A program made the position numbers and the translations under genes. 64,000 nucleotides of DNA from Prorocentrum cordatum. Lineage: Eukaryota > Sar > Dinophyceae > Prorocentrales > Prorocentraceae. Shown one piece after another: positions 42,411 to 53,164 of this stretch (position 1 is its first letter; each line of letters starts with the position of its first letter). The notes beneath the pieces were generated by a model. The model did no database searches and had not been told where the DNA came from. It worked only from the letters and a program-made list of their open reading frames with translations. The stretch is taken from contig CAUYUJ010000348.1 in NCBI GenBank assembly GCA_963575745.1, forward strand, positions 491,210 to 555,209. Direction: 5' to 3'.

Positions 42411-45400
42411 TTAAACCAGGTTTAAAAACTGACGCCGAATTAATGGGAAGGGGAGCCCCCAATACTCGTTCGAGTAGGGCTCCCTCCCCGCGCGGAGCCT
42501 GTCAAGGGCCTTCCTGGCCAGACGATTCGCTGGGTGACACTCGGAACGCAGGAAATGAGTCTGCCGCCGAGCGTAGGCCCCGCAGCGATTACAGAAAACA
42601 ATGGCCTCCTGGCTCCCATCGGTCTGGACACCCCCCGACGACGACGAACCCCCCCGCAGGCCCCGACGACACCGAACGACCCAGAGCCGATGGGAACCGT
42701 GGGCCAAGGAAGCGGGCCTAGGGACCCCGACGCACGGGAAAGATACAACCTTGGCCCCGGTGGCCCTGCGGATCCCGCACTTGAGACATCCCCACGCACG
42801 CCCAAGACGTTCAAGGGTGTGCCCATTGTGAGACCTTTCAAGCTCCAGCTGAATCCCCTTTGGGGCCCCGCGGCGGCCTGGGAGACGACCCCTGTCGGGC
42901 CAATCCAGGCCCGCGAGAAACTTCAGCACGACACCGTGGTGGAGCAAAAGCTGTTCGGCCGCTACGTGGGCGGCGGCGAACCTGGCCTCACAGTCCCGGA
43001 GCCTAGCCTGCAGGTGAAGCCGCGCCCCCAGCTTGGCCAACCGATCGGCCTCCTTGTTGCCCATATGGTGGCTCCAACACGCGCCGAGCGACTCGGCCAC
43101 CCTCCACGAAGCATGAGCCTTCACCCACACGAGCGTGACCTGATCTCGCCCAGCATCATTGACCAGAAACCAGAGCTCCCGCCACAAGTCGGCGCACTTG
43201 CTCTGGTACGACGTGCAGTAGACCTCGCCACGATGGAAGTCGTCGACGACACCCTTGCAGTCGCTCACGATAGTCAGGTGACCGATCCCTTTCTCGCGCA
43301 GAACGCGGACCACCGCACACAGCTCGGCGTGCCCGATCTCCTGGAACTCGCCGGGAACGCAGCCGCACATGCCGCCCAGGATGCGCCCGTCGCCCGCCAT
43401 GGAGACCACTGACCAGCCAGCGCGCGCCAGCTGCGGGCACAATGGGCAGGTGACAGAGCCGTCCACACACACGGTGCCTGTCCACAGCGTCCGGAGACCG
43501 ACCCCCGCCCGGAGGCAGATCGCGACGCGAGACGGCGGCGGCGCCTCGTCCAGCCTCAGGTCGACGAGCCCGCGCAGCATCCCGAGGTCGCTGGGAGAAG
43601 CGGCCCTCCCCGCAGCTCGGACGTGGCCAAGGCCCATGTCCCGCGCCAGCGTGCAGGTCGCGTCGCAACAGAAAAGCCTGTGGTGGGTGGTGCCCAACGC
43701 CGCGTGGCACCGCTGACATCGTGGGTCGAGCTCCGCCCTCTCTACGTACAGGTCGAACTGCGACACGATGCCACCCGCCACCAGCGCCTCGACCAAGTGC
43801 ACCATCTCCAGGTCGCCTCTCCTGCGCAGCGCCTGCAGCCCCGCGCGCAGGGGCTCCAGCACTGGCGGCCGCTGCCAGAGCGCCTCGAATCCACGATGCC
43901 CCTGCGCCCGCGTCAGCAGGGCCCGAGTCGTGCCCGCCTCGACGTGCGCGGCCGCAAACTTCGGGCTGTACCTCTTCAGGTCCAGCTGCCAGCCCTGATC
44001 GGTCGCCCACGTGTCCCGCGCCGTGAATTGCCAACCGATCCGCTCCAGCGTCAACTTCGCCGCCGCCGTCGGCCCCTTCACCTCGCCCCACGTCGACGCG
44101 GTCGCGGCAAGGTGCGCGGCCTTCAAGGCGGCAGCCATTATCGCTCCAGTGAAGACCGACCGCCTTGGACCAGGCGACCAGCGGGAGGGCCGAGGCGGCG
44201 TAGAAGGGGCCCCGCCGCCAGCCGGTGCCCTCCTGCAGCGCGAACTGCAGCGCCCGCGACCGCCGCCCTGCCTCGCCGCCAATGGCGCGGGCGTTGGCGG
44301 TCCTCGCCTGCTCCAGCACCCTGGCGGGCACGCCGCGCACGCGAGCGCCGCGCAGCACCGAGGCGAGGCCCCCTGAGCGGAAGACCTTCCCCAGCTTCGC
44401 GCCTGCCCTCCGCGGCGCCATGAACCTCGAAGCACGCTTGCCCAGCTTCTGGAGCCCGGCCCTGAGCACGCCCCAGCCAGCGCGCCTGCCCACGCCGAAG
44501 TCCACGCCCAAGTTGCGGACCGCGCTGTGGAGCGGAAACTTCCACTTGGACAACTTCCGCGATACCCTCTGGCCCGCGCCCAAGTCGCTGCTCAGGATGT
44601 TGCCCTTTGTGAGCGAGATCTTGAAACCGATCTGCTCGAGCTCCGTGCACAAGATGTCGGTGCCCCTGTAGATCGCCATCTCCACGTCGCGGAGCTTGCC
44701 GCGCGCCGCCAGCGCGAGGTCGTCGACCACCGCGAACATCTTGAGCGACGTCCACGCCTTTACCAGGGCGTCGAGCGGGCCCAGCAGGACCACCCGGAGC
44801 AGCGTTGTGGCGAAGCTACAGCCCGCGATGACGGAGAGCCCCACCTGGAAGCAGTCAGACTTCCACCTGCCGACGCACAGCCGCCTCTTGCCGCCGTAGA
44901 CCTTCAACAACAGCTTTAGCCTCCTGGGCGGGAAGCCGTGCCGCCTGCGCGCCGCCACCAGCCCACGGCGCGTGACCCGCTCGTAGGCCTTGTTCAAGTC
45001 CACCATGGACGACATGCTGTGGAGCCTCAGCGCCTCCGCGCGCTCTGCGTCGAAGGCCTGCTCCCGGACCGCGTCCTCGCAGGAGCGCCCGACACCGCCG
45101 TAGAAGAAACTTCTGTTGCGATGACTCTCCCACTCTCGGGCCTCCTCGAGCCTGGGGCGGCCTAAGAGTCGGGCCAGTCCGCGCAGCAGGCCTATCGGGC
45201 GCCATCCGCCGTCGGCCTCGGCGAGGAAGAAGATGAACATCTCCTCCGCCTGCGACGGCACCCGCAGCAGGTACTCGATCCAGTGCAGGAGCAGACAAAG
45301 CGCCTCGAGGCCGCCCTCGCTGAGGTGCCCGAACGAAGACGGCTTTAGGCAGTCTATCCCCGTCGCCGTCGCCGCCTTGAACTTGGCCGCGGCCGCCGCG

Positions 45401-46623
45401 ACGTCGCCAAGTGCCAGGGGGGGCGGGCAGGCCTCCAGCAGGTCAGGCGGCAGCGCCGCGTCGAGGTCCAGCGGGGGCTCTTGGCCGTGCTGCCACACCT
45501 GCTTGCGCTCGTCCAGCAAGGTGCTGAGCGTCGCCCCGATGCCAGCCGGCCCGCCTGCGCCGCCGTCGGTCTGCGCGCCCCCCACGTCGGGCGCCCATCC
45601 CAGCGGGGCGCGGCGGAAGCCGTGGGCGGCGCCCGCGCTGTCCTTGACAGCGCCCTGTGCCCAGCTGCGCCACTGCCTGCTGCGCTCCCTGCCGAACTCC
45701 ACCTCCAGCTTCTCGGCGTGGCGCCGCGCGCGAGCCTGCGCGCGCACGACGTCCTCGCACGGCAGCCTGCCCAACCTGCGGAGGAGCCATCTCATGGACT
45801 TCACCTCCTCCTGTCCGAGCACGTCCACGCCAAGGTGCTGGGCCGACAACTTGGCCACGCGCCCGTGGAGCTCGGCCAAGCGAACGCACAACCTTGCGCG
45901 ACGGCCCCCGTGCCTGAGCTGTCGCCGGGTGTCGAGCTTCTCCCAGACCACGATGCTGATCTCGCGCCATCTGGTGGCCACGGCCGAGCCCTTTGCGAAA
46001 GGCCCCCTGGTTGGGAGCCGCACCGCCTCCATGCCGAACCTCGGCGCCACGCCGCGCCCAACGTACTCGCGCGCGGCCTCCTCGAGATGATAGGCGCCGA
46101 TCAGATCGAGCTCGAGGAGCCTGACGAACTCGCCGTATACTGCGTCCAACCCCTGCTGCGCTGGCGAGCCTGCTGCTGCGCTAGCACCTGCGTGAGGCCG
46201 ATCTTTTCGCGGAAGCTGGCCTTCGGGGTGAGGCCGACCTTCCCGTGGAAGCTGGCCTTCCCGTGGCGACTTCTGCTGTCCCTCCAGCGATTCGCCAAGG
46301 CAGGGCCCCGCTCGTGGGTCCAGGGGCTCTTGCGAACCCAAGCCCTGCGAGGGTTTCGTCTGCCGAGGCGTCTCCTCCTTCTCAGGGACAGTGAGTGCGC
46401 CGCTCGTCGCAGAAGCTGGAGCACCCGAGCCCGAAGCCGTCGCCGATGTGCCAGAGCCCTCTTCGAGGGCCCTTCCGACCCGAGGGGTGGCCGCCTCCTT
46501 CGCTCTGCGTTCCATGTCAGAGGAGAAGCACTGGCCAGGACGAAGCGGCGGAACAGCAACTCCGAGCTCGGGCCACTCGAGGTCGATGATGTTGGCGCCC
46601 CAGAAGCTGTCCAAGTCGGCCAT
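42411..46623 (-). pseudogene. Non-LTR retrotransposon with RT and RNase H, one frameshift
   Basis: Frame 1 runs from ATG at 46,623 to about 44,150. A Ser/Gly/Glu-rich start is followed by a linker with RQWRSWAQGAVKDSAGAAHG (about 316-335), then the RT: GIDCLKP (422), RPIGLL (475), motif A MVDLNKAYE (D542), motif B GLSVIAGCSFA (595), motif C VVDDL (D634, D635) and motif D GFKISLTKGN (666). A single frameshift near 44,150 leads to frame 2, ending at 42,411. It holds a CQRC...HH...CC zinc cluster and an RNase HI domain with VDGS, HAEL, SDCKG and NKEAD as its D-E-D-D set. A second Cys/His cluster (CNRCGAY...SECH) lies near the C-terminus. No AP endonuclease domain is visible upstream. Catalytic sites are intact, so the copy is young or the frameshift is an error. 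Confidence 0.88.
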
Positions 46624-46659
46624 GCCCGGCGCAGGGCGCGGGACGCAGCGGACTGCCCT

Positions 46660-47225
46660 GGCGGCGGCCCCAGCGGCGTTCGCACCGCTGCCAGCGGTCT
46701 CAGGAGTGCGCCCGGCGGCCAGCCCGGCGGGCGCGGCGCCGAGCTCGGCGGCTCCAGCGGCCCCCTCGGCGGCCCCCTCGCAAACCGTGTTTTTCCCCGG
46801 CGCAAAACCCAGACCCCCGACGTCGTGATTTTTTCACGACGTCGACCCCCAGAGGTCCCGACCCCTTCCCCGGGACCGGTTTTTCGTCCTGAGTCGTTTT
46901 TTGACGCTCCCGAGGCCCGGCGAGGGCCCCCGGAGGCCGAAAATGGCGAAAAACCTCCCGTCGTGATTTTTTCACGACGCGAGGGGGTCTGGGTCGGCGG
47001 CCCCCTCGCAAACCGTGTTTTTCCCCGGCGCAAGACACGGTGTCCAGGGCCGCTCCCGGCCCCCGCCGGGGGCCCGCCCGGGCGCTGCCCGGGCGCCCGC
47101 CGCAGCCGCGGATCGGCGGCCGCAGCGGCGTTATCGCACCGCTGCCAGCGGTCTCCGGAGCGCGCCCGGCGGCCCGCCCGGGCGGGCGCGGCGCCGAGCT
47201 CGGCGGCTCCAGCCGCCCCTGGCCA
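46660..47225 (+). repeat. Segmental duplication around a family A insertion
   Basis: The block CGCACCGCTGCCAGCGGTCT through GCGCGGCGCCGAGCTCGGCG occurs at about 46,680-46,760 and again at about 47,136-47,210. Between them the 40-bp segment 46,766-46,805 is repeated exactly at 46,994-47,033, directly flanking the family A element. Confidence 0.9.
46808..46993 (+). repeat. Family A element, best-preserved copy
   Basis: 186 bp from CCCAGACCCCCGACGTCGTG to CGAGGGGGTCTGGG. The left terminal hairpin is GACGTCGTGA-TTTTT-TCACGACGTC, and the right is GTCGTGA-TTTTT-TCACGAC. The middle has CCCCGGGACCGGTTTTTCGT and GAGGCCCGGCGAGGGCCCC. No coding capacity. Confidence 0.97.
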
Positions 47226-47271
47226 AACTTCGATGCCACCGCGCCCTGTGCAGGGGCCAGATGCTGTTCTG

Positions 47272-47350
47272 AGCCTCCTCCTCCTCCTCCTCCTCCTCCC
47301 CTCCTCCTCTCCTCCTCCTCCTCCTCCTCCTCCTCCTCCTCCTCCTCCTC
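47272..47350. repeat. (TCC)n microsatellite
   Basis: Pyrimidine run following CTGTTCTGAGCC. Confidence 0.95.
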
Positions 47351-47829
47351 GCCGCCCCCTGGGCCGCGCGCGGCGCGGCGGGTGCGGCGCACCCGCGGCG
47401 GCGCAGCGGGATGTGCCGCAGCCGGAGGCTCTTGACCTGGCTGGGCTCTGGCGCACCGAGCGGCGGCCCTGTGGCCGCCCCACGGGTGGAGGTCTTCGCC
47501 GTCGTCGCCGTCGAGGCAAAGCACTCTCCTCGGCAATGTGTCGGAGGTTCGCTGCGCTCTTCGTGCGCCGCGCTGCGGGCTCCCCGCGCCCGTGCCCGGG
47601 GGGTCCCCGGAGAGGCAGGGGCGGGGCAGGCGGCAGGGGGGTGGGGGGGGGCCAAGATGGGCGCGCTCGCGCCCTATCTGACATCCCGTCCCTCTGTCTC
47701 TCATCCCTTCCCTTCCAATTGCGCCGATGTTGCACCTATCTGCGGACGCTTGTCACAGCCGACCCGGAAGTCCACGAAAGTCCCCATCGCTCTATGTGCA
47801 GTCGGAGAAGAAAGAAAAAGGAAACGTGT

Positions 47830-48275
47830 GGGACCCGTGCGACCTGGGGGACCTCTGCGGCCTGCGGGGCCTGTGAGACCTGCGACACCTGTGGGACCTG
47901 TGGGGCCTGTGGGACCTGGGGGGAACTGTGGGACCTGCGAAGCCTGCGACATCTGTGGGACCCGTGGCACTGGCGGGACCCGCGGGACATGTGGGACCTG
48001 TGGGACCTGGGGGACCTCCGTGGGACCTGTGAGACATGAGACAGCACTGGGACCTGTGGGGCCTGTGGTACCTGTCGGACCAGTGGGACCTTTAGGGCAT
48101 GCGAGACCTGCGGCGCCTGAGGGACCTGCGCGACCTGGGGAACCTGTCAGACAAGTGGTGCCTGCGGGACCTGTGGGACGACCTGCGACACTTGTTGGTC
48201 CTGTGGGTCTCATGGGACCTGTGGGACCTGCGAGACCTTCGAGACCTGTGGGACCAGCGAGACCTGTTGGACCCA
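47830..48275 (+). repeat. 9-bp minisatellite GGGACCTGT
   Basis: About 45-50 imperfect units. One plus-strand frame, open from 47,411 to 48,517, reads it as Gly-Pro-Val/Ala triplets, a collagen-like pattern, with phase slips into Gly-Thr-Cys. Frames on the other strand read it as Gly-Pro-Thr or Pro-Gln-Val. I favour a non-coding minisatellite. Confidence 0.85.
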
Positions 48276-48279
48276 GAAA

Positions 48280-49110
48280 CCTGGCCCACGCTGCGGCGGG
48301 GTCGCCAGTCCGAATGACGGGAGCACGGCGCCGATCCGAAAATGAGACCCAAGCTGCAGCGAGAACAACAATTTTGAAAAACTGTAAACAAACGGGTTGT
48401 AGAACGTCGCCAGTTCGCGCAACTCCTGTTCGAGCAAAAACACAAGACGCGGAGGGGGCGCGAATACTCTCAGGACACGTTCGGGGGAGAGAGGACGATG
48501 GTATTCGTATTGTGTAGCTGTAGAAGGAGAATGGGTGAGGGCATTGGGCATTGGCCGGGACAGACGGTCAGGGCGCAGGGGCAGGAGGGGGAGAGCCAGT
48601 GGGAAGGACAGGGGCAAGGGGGGGGGGGCAGGGCCTCGGTGGCAGATGACGGGAACCTGGTATGACGGATATGATCCTGGCGTATCATAACCCGCGCATG
48701 ACTACTCATGCTTAGTCCTGGCTTGTGCGGTTCAGCGCAAACGTCAGTCTCTCCCCGCCACTCTCCACTCTGTACAACTGGGCTGTCGTAAACTCCCTTG
48801 CGGAAACTCGAACGTATACTGCTGAAGTTTATCAGAACTGAGTGGCTATGGCTAGATTTATACTGAAGCTCGCTACACCTGATCGAATGATGACCACAAG
48901 TGCTCATATCCGCCGACCTTCCGCGTGTGAAAGGCTTTCACGTTTGAGTCGTCGTCGTCGCCGCTCCCCTTCAGGCGTTCAAGCCACAGGGAAATTGAAC
49001 GACGTCGAAGTCGAGTCGAAGGTCCCTTTGATCCCTCCCCCGCTGGGGGTGGGGTCCTGGGGGTTGTGACCCCCCCGCCTGGGGGGGAGCACCCCTCCCT
49101 GGGAGAAACT
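48280..49110. other. No supportable gene
   Basis: Moderate complexity with short frames on both strands. No domain, and no consistent coding composition. Confidence 0.35.
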
Positions 49111-49112
49111 TT

Positions 49113-49155
49113 CGGCTCCAGAGCGTCAACGTCGTCGTCGTCGTCGTCGTCATCG

Positions 49156-49190
<35 letters not shown>

Positions 49191-49197
49191 CTCGTCC
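49113..49197. repeat. (GTC)n microsatellite
   Basis: CGTCGT run interrupted by CATCGC. Confidence 0.95.
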
Positions 49198-49454
49198 TCC
49201 CCATTCAAGGTCGGCGGCACTGGCCGTAGGCCTTCGCAATAAGAGAACTGAGCTGGAGCAGCAGGAGAATTCTGTAACCTCTACGGCTACATGCCCTCGA
49301 TCAAGAAGACCAAGGCGAGGGATGGAACCTGACATTCTTATCCCTCTTATTCTGCTGGTGGTGCCTGCCCTTACAAGTATGTGTTGATGCCGTCCTCCCA
49401 GCTCCAGAATCCAGAGTCCTCCTTCCCTGAACAATGCAGGGAAGGATGAGGATA

Positions 49455-49640
49455 CTTAGGGAGGAGGAGGAGAAGGAGGAGGAGGAGGAGACGAGGGAGG
49501 TGGAGGAGGAGGAGGAGGAGGACAAGGAGGAGGAGGAGAGGACAGGAGGAGAAGGAAGAGGAGGAGGAGGAGGACAAGGACGAAGAGGCGGGAGAAGGAG
49601 AACGAGGAGAACGAGGAGGAGGAGGACGAGGAGGAGCAGC
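49455..49640 (+). repeat. (GGA)n with GACGA patches
   Basis: Purine-strand run, about 185 bp. Confidence 0.9.
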
Positions 49641-50203
49641 ACAGACCACGAGGGGAGGCAAGCGGACAAGAAGCGAGCAAGGGACCGAGAAGAAGCGGCC
49701 ACGAGGCAACAAAAGGGGCAGGGAAGTTCATGGTCATCCTGACAACGCCCATTCGCCTCGGAGCAACTGCCGAACTTGCGTCCCCCTTCGGGTTATTGCT
49801 CTTGCGCGTGCGCGGAGGAAGCTGGCAGCGGAATGGCGACAATGGCGGCGTGCATTACAATAGAAAACATCAAAGCTAACGCGAGGCACATACTGACTAC
49901 CTGGGCCGCACGGAGGTATCCCCACGCTCCGAGGCAACGCGAAACGTAGCGCCCAAAGAGTCCCAGAGGGGAGGAAGAAGGGGGAGGAGGCTCAACACAC
50001 CAGGAACAAGTCGGGGACATCTGAAGCAATGAAGCATCTTACCATCACCGTCGGCACCACAGCACCTGCATCTTTCAGTCGGGATAGAATGCCCCCCAAC
50101 GACATTCCAGCTATTGAGAATCGCTTTGGCAACAGATGCCAGGATACACGGGGGGAACAAACCTCGCAGCGACGTTCAACCGAATCCCAATCAAACATAC
50201 TTG

Positions 50204-51130
50204 CTAGTCAATAAGCTCGCTGGCGTACTTCCTCAGGCGAGTTCCCAAGAGGTCGTTCAACGAGCGGCTGTGACGAGACTTCAGGGCAGTGCACGGTTTG
50301 GCATGCAGGCGGGGCACTGCCTCCGCCCTCGGCACTCCAGGGATACACATGGCCTGGTCCTGTATGCGCGGTGCCTGTATGCACTGCACCTATCCTCCTA
50401 CTCCAGCATCTCCTCCATCCAACACCTCCACCACCTAGAAGAAAGGTTACGCTGGGTAACTCGATAAGATGCAGCACGGCAGTAAATGGTAAGATCTCTC
50501 ACCTCCTGTAAAAAAATCCCACAGCACATAGATTGCACATAAGCTGGTGCGGCATGTTATGGAACGGCCCAGCATGGATCAGCTAGGTGGCTTGAAATTC
50601 CGTCCTTACGGCCTCAGAATTGGGAACACACAGCTGACCGACATATCCCATTACGGGAATGGCGAAACAGGTTGTACGCGAGAATATTCACAACCAAGCT
50701 CTGCCCCATCCCACGGATCTGACGGGCACTCCCATGGAGTTTTGCGCGCGGCCCAAGCCAGGAGCCGGCATCCCCGTCAGCCCCGATCGAGAATCCGAAG
50801 TATTTCCTTTTGTTGGACATCTTGTACCCCCGTGCACTGAGGCCAACAGACTCGAACTTGCGGCGCGCGCTGTCCGCAAGGCCAGTGGTAGAGGCAAACC
50901 AGGCGACGGCCCTGAACACTCACGGCAGCGACTCATATATATATATATATATATGCAGGGAAGAGCGGCGCCAATCATCGACAAAGGCATGCAGCGACCA
51001 ACCCGTGACGAACGAACATGTGGCGGGATTTTCCACACCGGCTCGGGGGTAAAAGGGGGCCCCCTGCAAAACGGCAAACAAGATGACCTGAAGATGATGG
51101 ATGGCTTTTTTCCTGGCGACCTCGCGCCTC
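50204..51130 (-). pseudogene. Degraded non-LTR reverse transcriptase fragment
   Basis: The clearest part (about 50,919-50,614) reads FASTTGLADSARRKFESVGL (motif D-like, after the catalytic site), then KYFGFSIGADGDAGSWLGP, then a K-x-R...I...G region and AYNLFRHS. This order is typical of the RT thumb in dinoflagellate-type non-LTR elements. Upstream on the same strand a frame carries LHAFVDDW, a possible motif C, followed by an (AT)n microsatellite read as Ile-Tyr. Downstream pieces to about 50,204 (LHAKPCTALKSRHSRSLND) may belong. Several stops and frame changes make it a relic. Confidence 0.5.
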
Positions 51131-51139
51131 GCGGGCGTC

Positions 51140-52115
51140 TTTCCACGCGTTAAACCATTGGCGCGACAGCGTCTGAGCAATACCCCTGGCAAGGTCACTG
51201 CGGCTCTGGCACGCACGCGCGGGCGCATGAGCGGAATGGGACGAAGAAGGCGCGGCCGTGGTCGAGCGTCTGGGTGGCCGCCAGCTTTCGCCACTGCAGC
51301 TCTGCGAGCAGGTCGCGCCACTTCTGCCGATCAGAGTGGCTCGGCATCCGCCCGCCGCACCTGCGGCGGACCCAACGCTTCGCCACAGACCACGCAGACT
51401 GAATCCCGCTAGTAGTGAAACCGCGGGGGGTTTTGATAGAGCCCACAAGACTGACCCTGACCTCCATGTGACGTCCAAACAAACCGAGGCCGAATATCAC
51501 ACGGAATGGTGGTGCGAGTGCTATGGCGAGAAGGAGGGAGGGAGGAGGAGGAGGAGCAGCAGCAGCAGCAGCAGCGAGGAGGAGGGAGGAGGTGGAGGGC
51601 GGGGAGGAGGGAGGGGGGCGAAGGAGGAGGAGAAGGAGGAGGGGGAGGAGGGCGAGCGAGGAGGGCGAAGGCGGAGGAGTAAGGAGGAGGGGGGGGGAGG
51701 GGAAGCAGCAGCAACAGCAGCAGGAGCAGCAGCAGGAGCAGGAGCAGAAGCGGGAGGAGGAGGTCATAGCTCGCGCCATGGATTCTTTAGCAGCGCACCC
51801 CCCCGCCCCTCTCACGCTACGGCCCCAATGGACACCTCCGCGCGCAAGAGCAGCGGGGGGTGGTGCCAAAGCCTCCGCGGCACGAGTTAGGAACCTCCGA
51901 GCCCCTTCATCCCGACCTCTCTCTCTCAACCCCCTTCTCTTTCACTCATCCTCCCGAGTCCGTCCTCCTCCCCCCTCCTTCTGCCACCACCTCTACCCTC
52001 CAACTTCCTCATCGGCCCACCGTTTAGTTTGCCTGGTTCCTCCCACCTAGGTACATTGCCTCCTCGTCGTTGCACTGCCCTCTCTCAGGACTTCGAGGGC
52101 ATCCCAGGCGCCGAG
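51140..52115. other. Repeat-bearing stretch, no supportable gene
   Basis: 51,535-51,765 is (GGA)n/(GCA)n purine-rich sequence. Minus-strand sequence at about 51,240-51,480 has normal composition (KWRDLLAELQWRKLAATQTL) and could be the 5' part of the neighbouring RT relic, but shows no motif. Confidence 0.35.
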
Positions 52116-52119
52116 AGGG

Positions 52120-52231
52120 GGGCCTCAACAAGGACACCGAAATGGCACCCAAGGTTTGCGACAAGACGGCACTTGATATGCAGACCTCGGACGTCGTCTC
52201 GATGCCCTCTCGGGTGTCCTTGTTGAGGCCC
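52120..52231. repeat. 19-bp perfect inverted repeat
   Basis: GGGCCTCAACAAGGACACC (52,120-52,138) and its exact reverse complement (52,213-52,231), with a 74-bp loop. GAGGGCATC / GATGCCCTC adds an outer pairing. Confidence 0.9.
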
Positions 52232-52521
52232 CCATCGAAGCCCACTGGGACATTCTCAGGGAAGCACACTATAGGACATTCCCATGGAAGTAACATGCTC
52301 TGGGAAGCAGCCGTGCTTTTTCGCAGCAATGTTTCTCGCGCGAAGGAATTCTAAGATGGTCCTCGAGCAAGAGCCTCGAGAAACATTAACTGAACAAGGT
52401 TCGCTCGAGACGATTGAGCGGACGCTCGAGACGCTCGAGCAAAACTCTCCAGAGACAGGCCCTGCTGACCTCATTCCGTGGCAAGGCGAAATGCAAAAAA
52501 CAATGTCAGGAATGAAGGGAT

Positions 52522-52605
52522 CGGGGGGGGGGGGGGGGGGGGGTCGACGCAATGGAGTGGGAGAGCAGAGCAATAGCAGGAACGAGCAGGGTGTAGAAAA
52601 AGAGA

Positions 52606-52674
<69 letters not shown>

Positions 52675-52680
52675 GGATTG
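52522..52680 (+). repeat. G-run and (GA)n
   Basis: A run of about 23 G near 52,520-52,542, then (GA)n at about 52,608-52,672. Confidence 0.95.
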
Positions 52681-53160
52681 GGAGGAAGGAGGGGCGACGG
52701 AGGTAGAGTGAGGGGGACGAGGTAGTAGTGAGAGGGAGAGGGACGAATGCGACGAGCCTTAGAGAGGGAAAGTAAAGGACGGTCGTACAGAGTAGGGGGT
52801 GGGAGGGGATGGGGAAGCAGGCTGTGCCTGAAACTTAAAGGGGTCAGACATGTACTGATCACGAAGCAGGGTTTGCTCAAAGATGGGGAGGGGTGGGGAC
52901 TAAACTAACATGAAACGAAATCCGCAGACAACGACGCTTCGCATCATGCCAGCAGTAATGACGTATTACCGCATCGGAGACAACACCCAAATCCTCCTGT
53001 CGATATGCTTCCCTAGTGTCGATCGGAAGCCTACGAAATTCCTTACCGAACTACCATGCAACACGCGCTGGGCCCTCTGATCTTCAAAAACATCGTGGTT
53101 TTAAGCCTGGCTGTTGTCCTTCATGATTTCTATGTGTTCGATCTCTTCGCTGCGCGATGG
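52681..53160. other. Downstream flank of ORF W, nothing recognised
   Basis: Purine-rich at the left, then ordinary sequence. This would hold the 3' UTR of ORF W if that ORF is expressed. Confidence 0.35.
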
Positions 53161-53164
53161 GCCC

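Noticed and set aside
43369-44423. Plus-strand frames antisense to the RNase H element
   Set aside because: The minus strand carries ordered catalytic motifs, while the plus strand carries none.
49793-50029. Minus-strand 78-codon frame with a hydrophobic stretch (VVSMCLALALMFSIVMHAAI)
   Set aside because: A single possible helix, with Ser/Pro low complexity around it, no support from neighbours and an adjacent RT relic. Too weak to call.
52348-52510. Acidic plus-strand frame (LETIERTLETLEQNSPE)
   Set aside because: The periodic Glu/Leu pattern comes from repeated GCTCGAGAC motifs, and the frame then enters a G-run and (GA)n.
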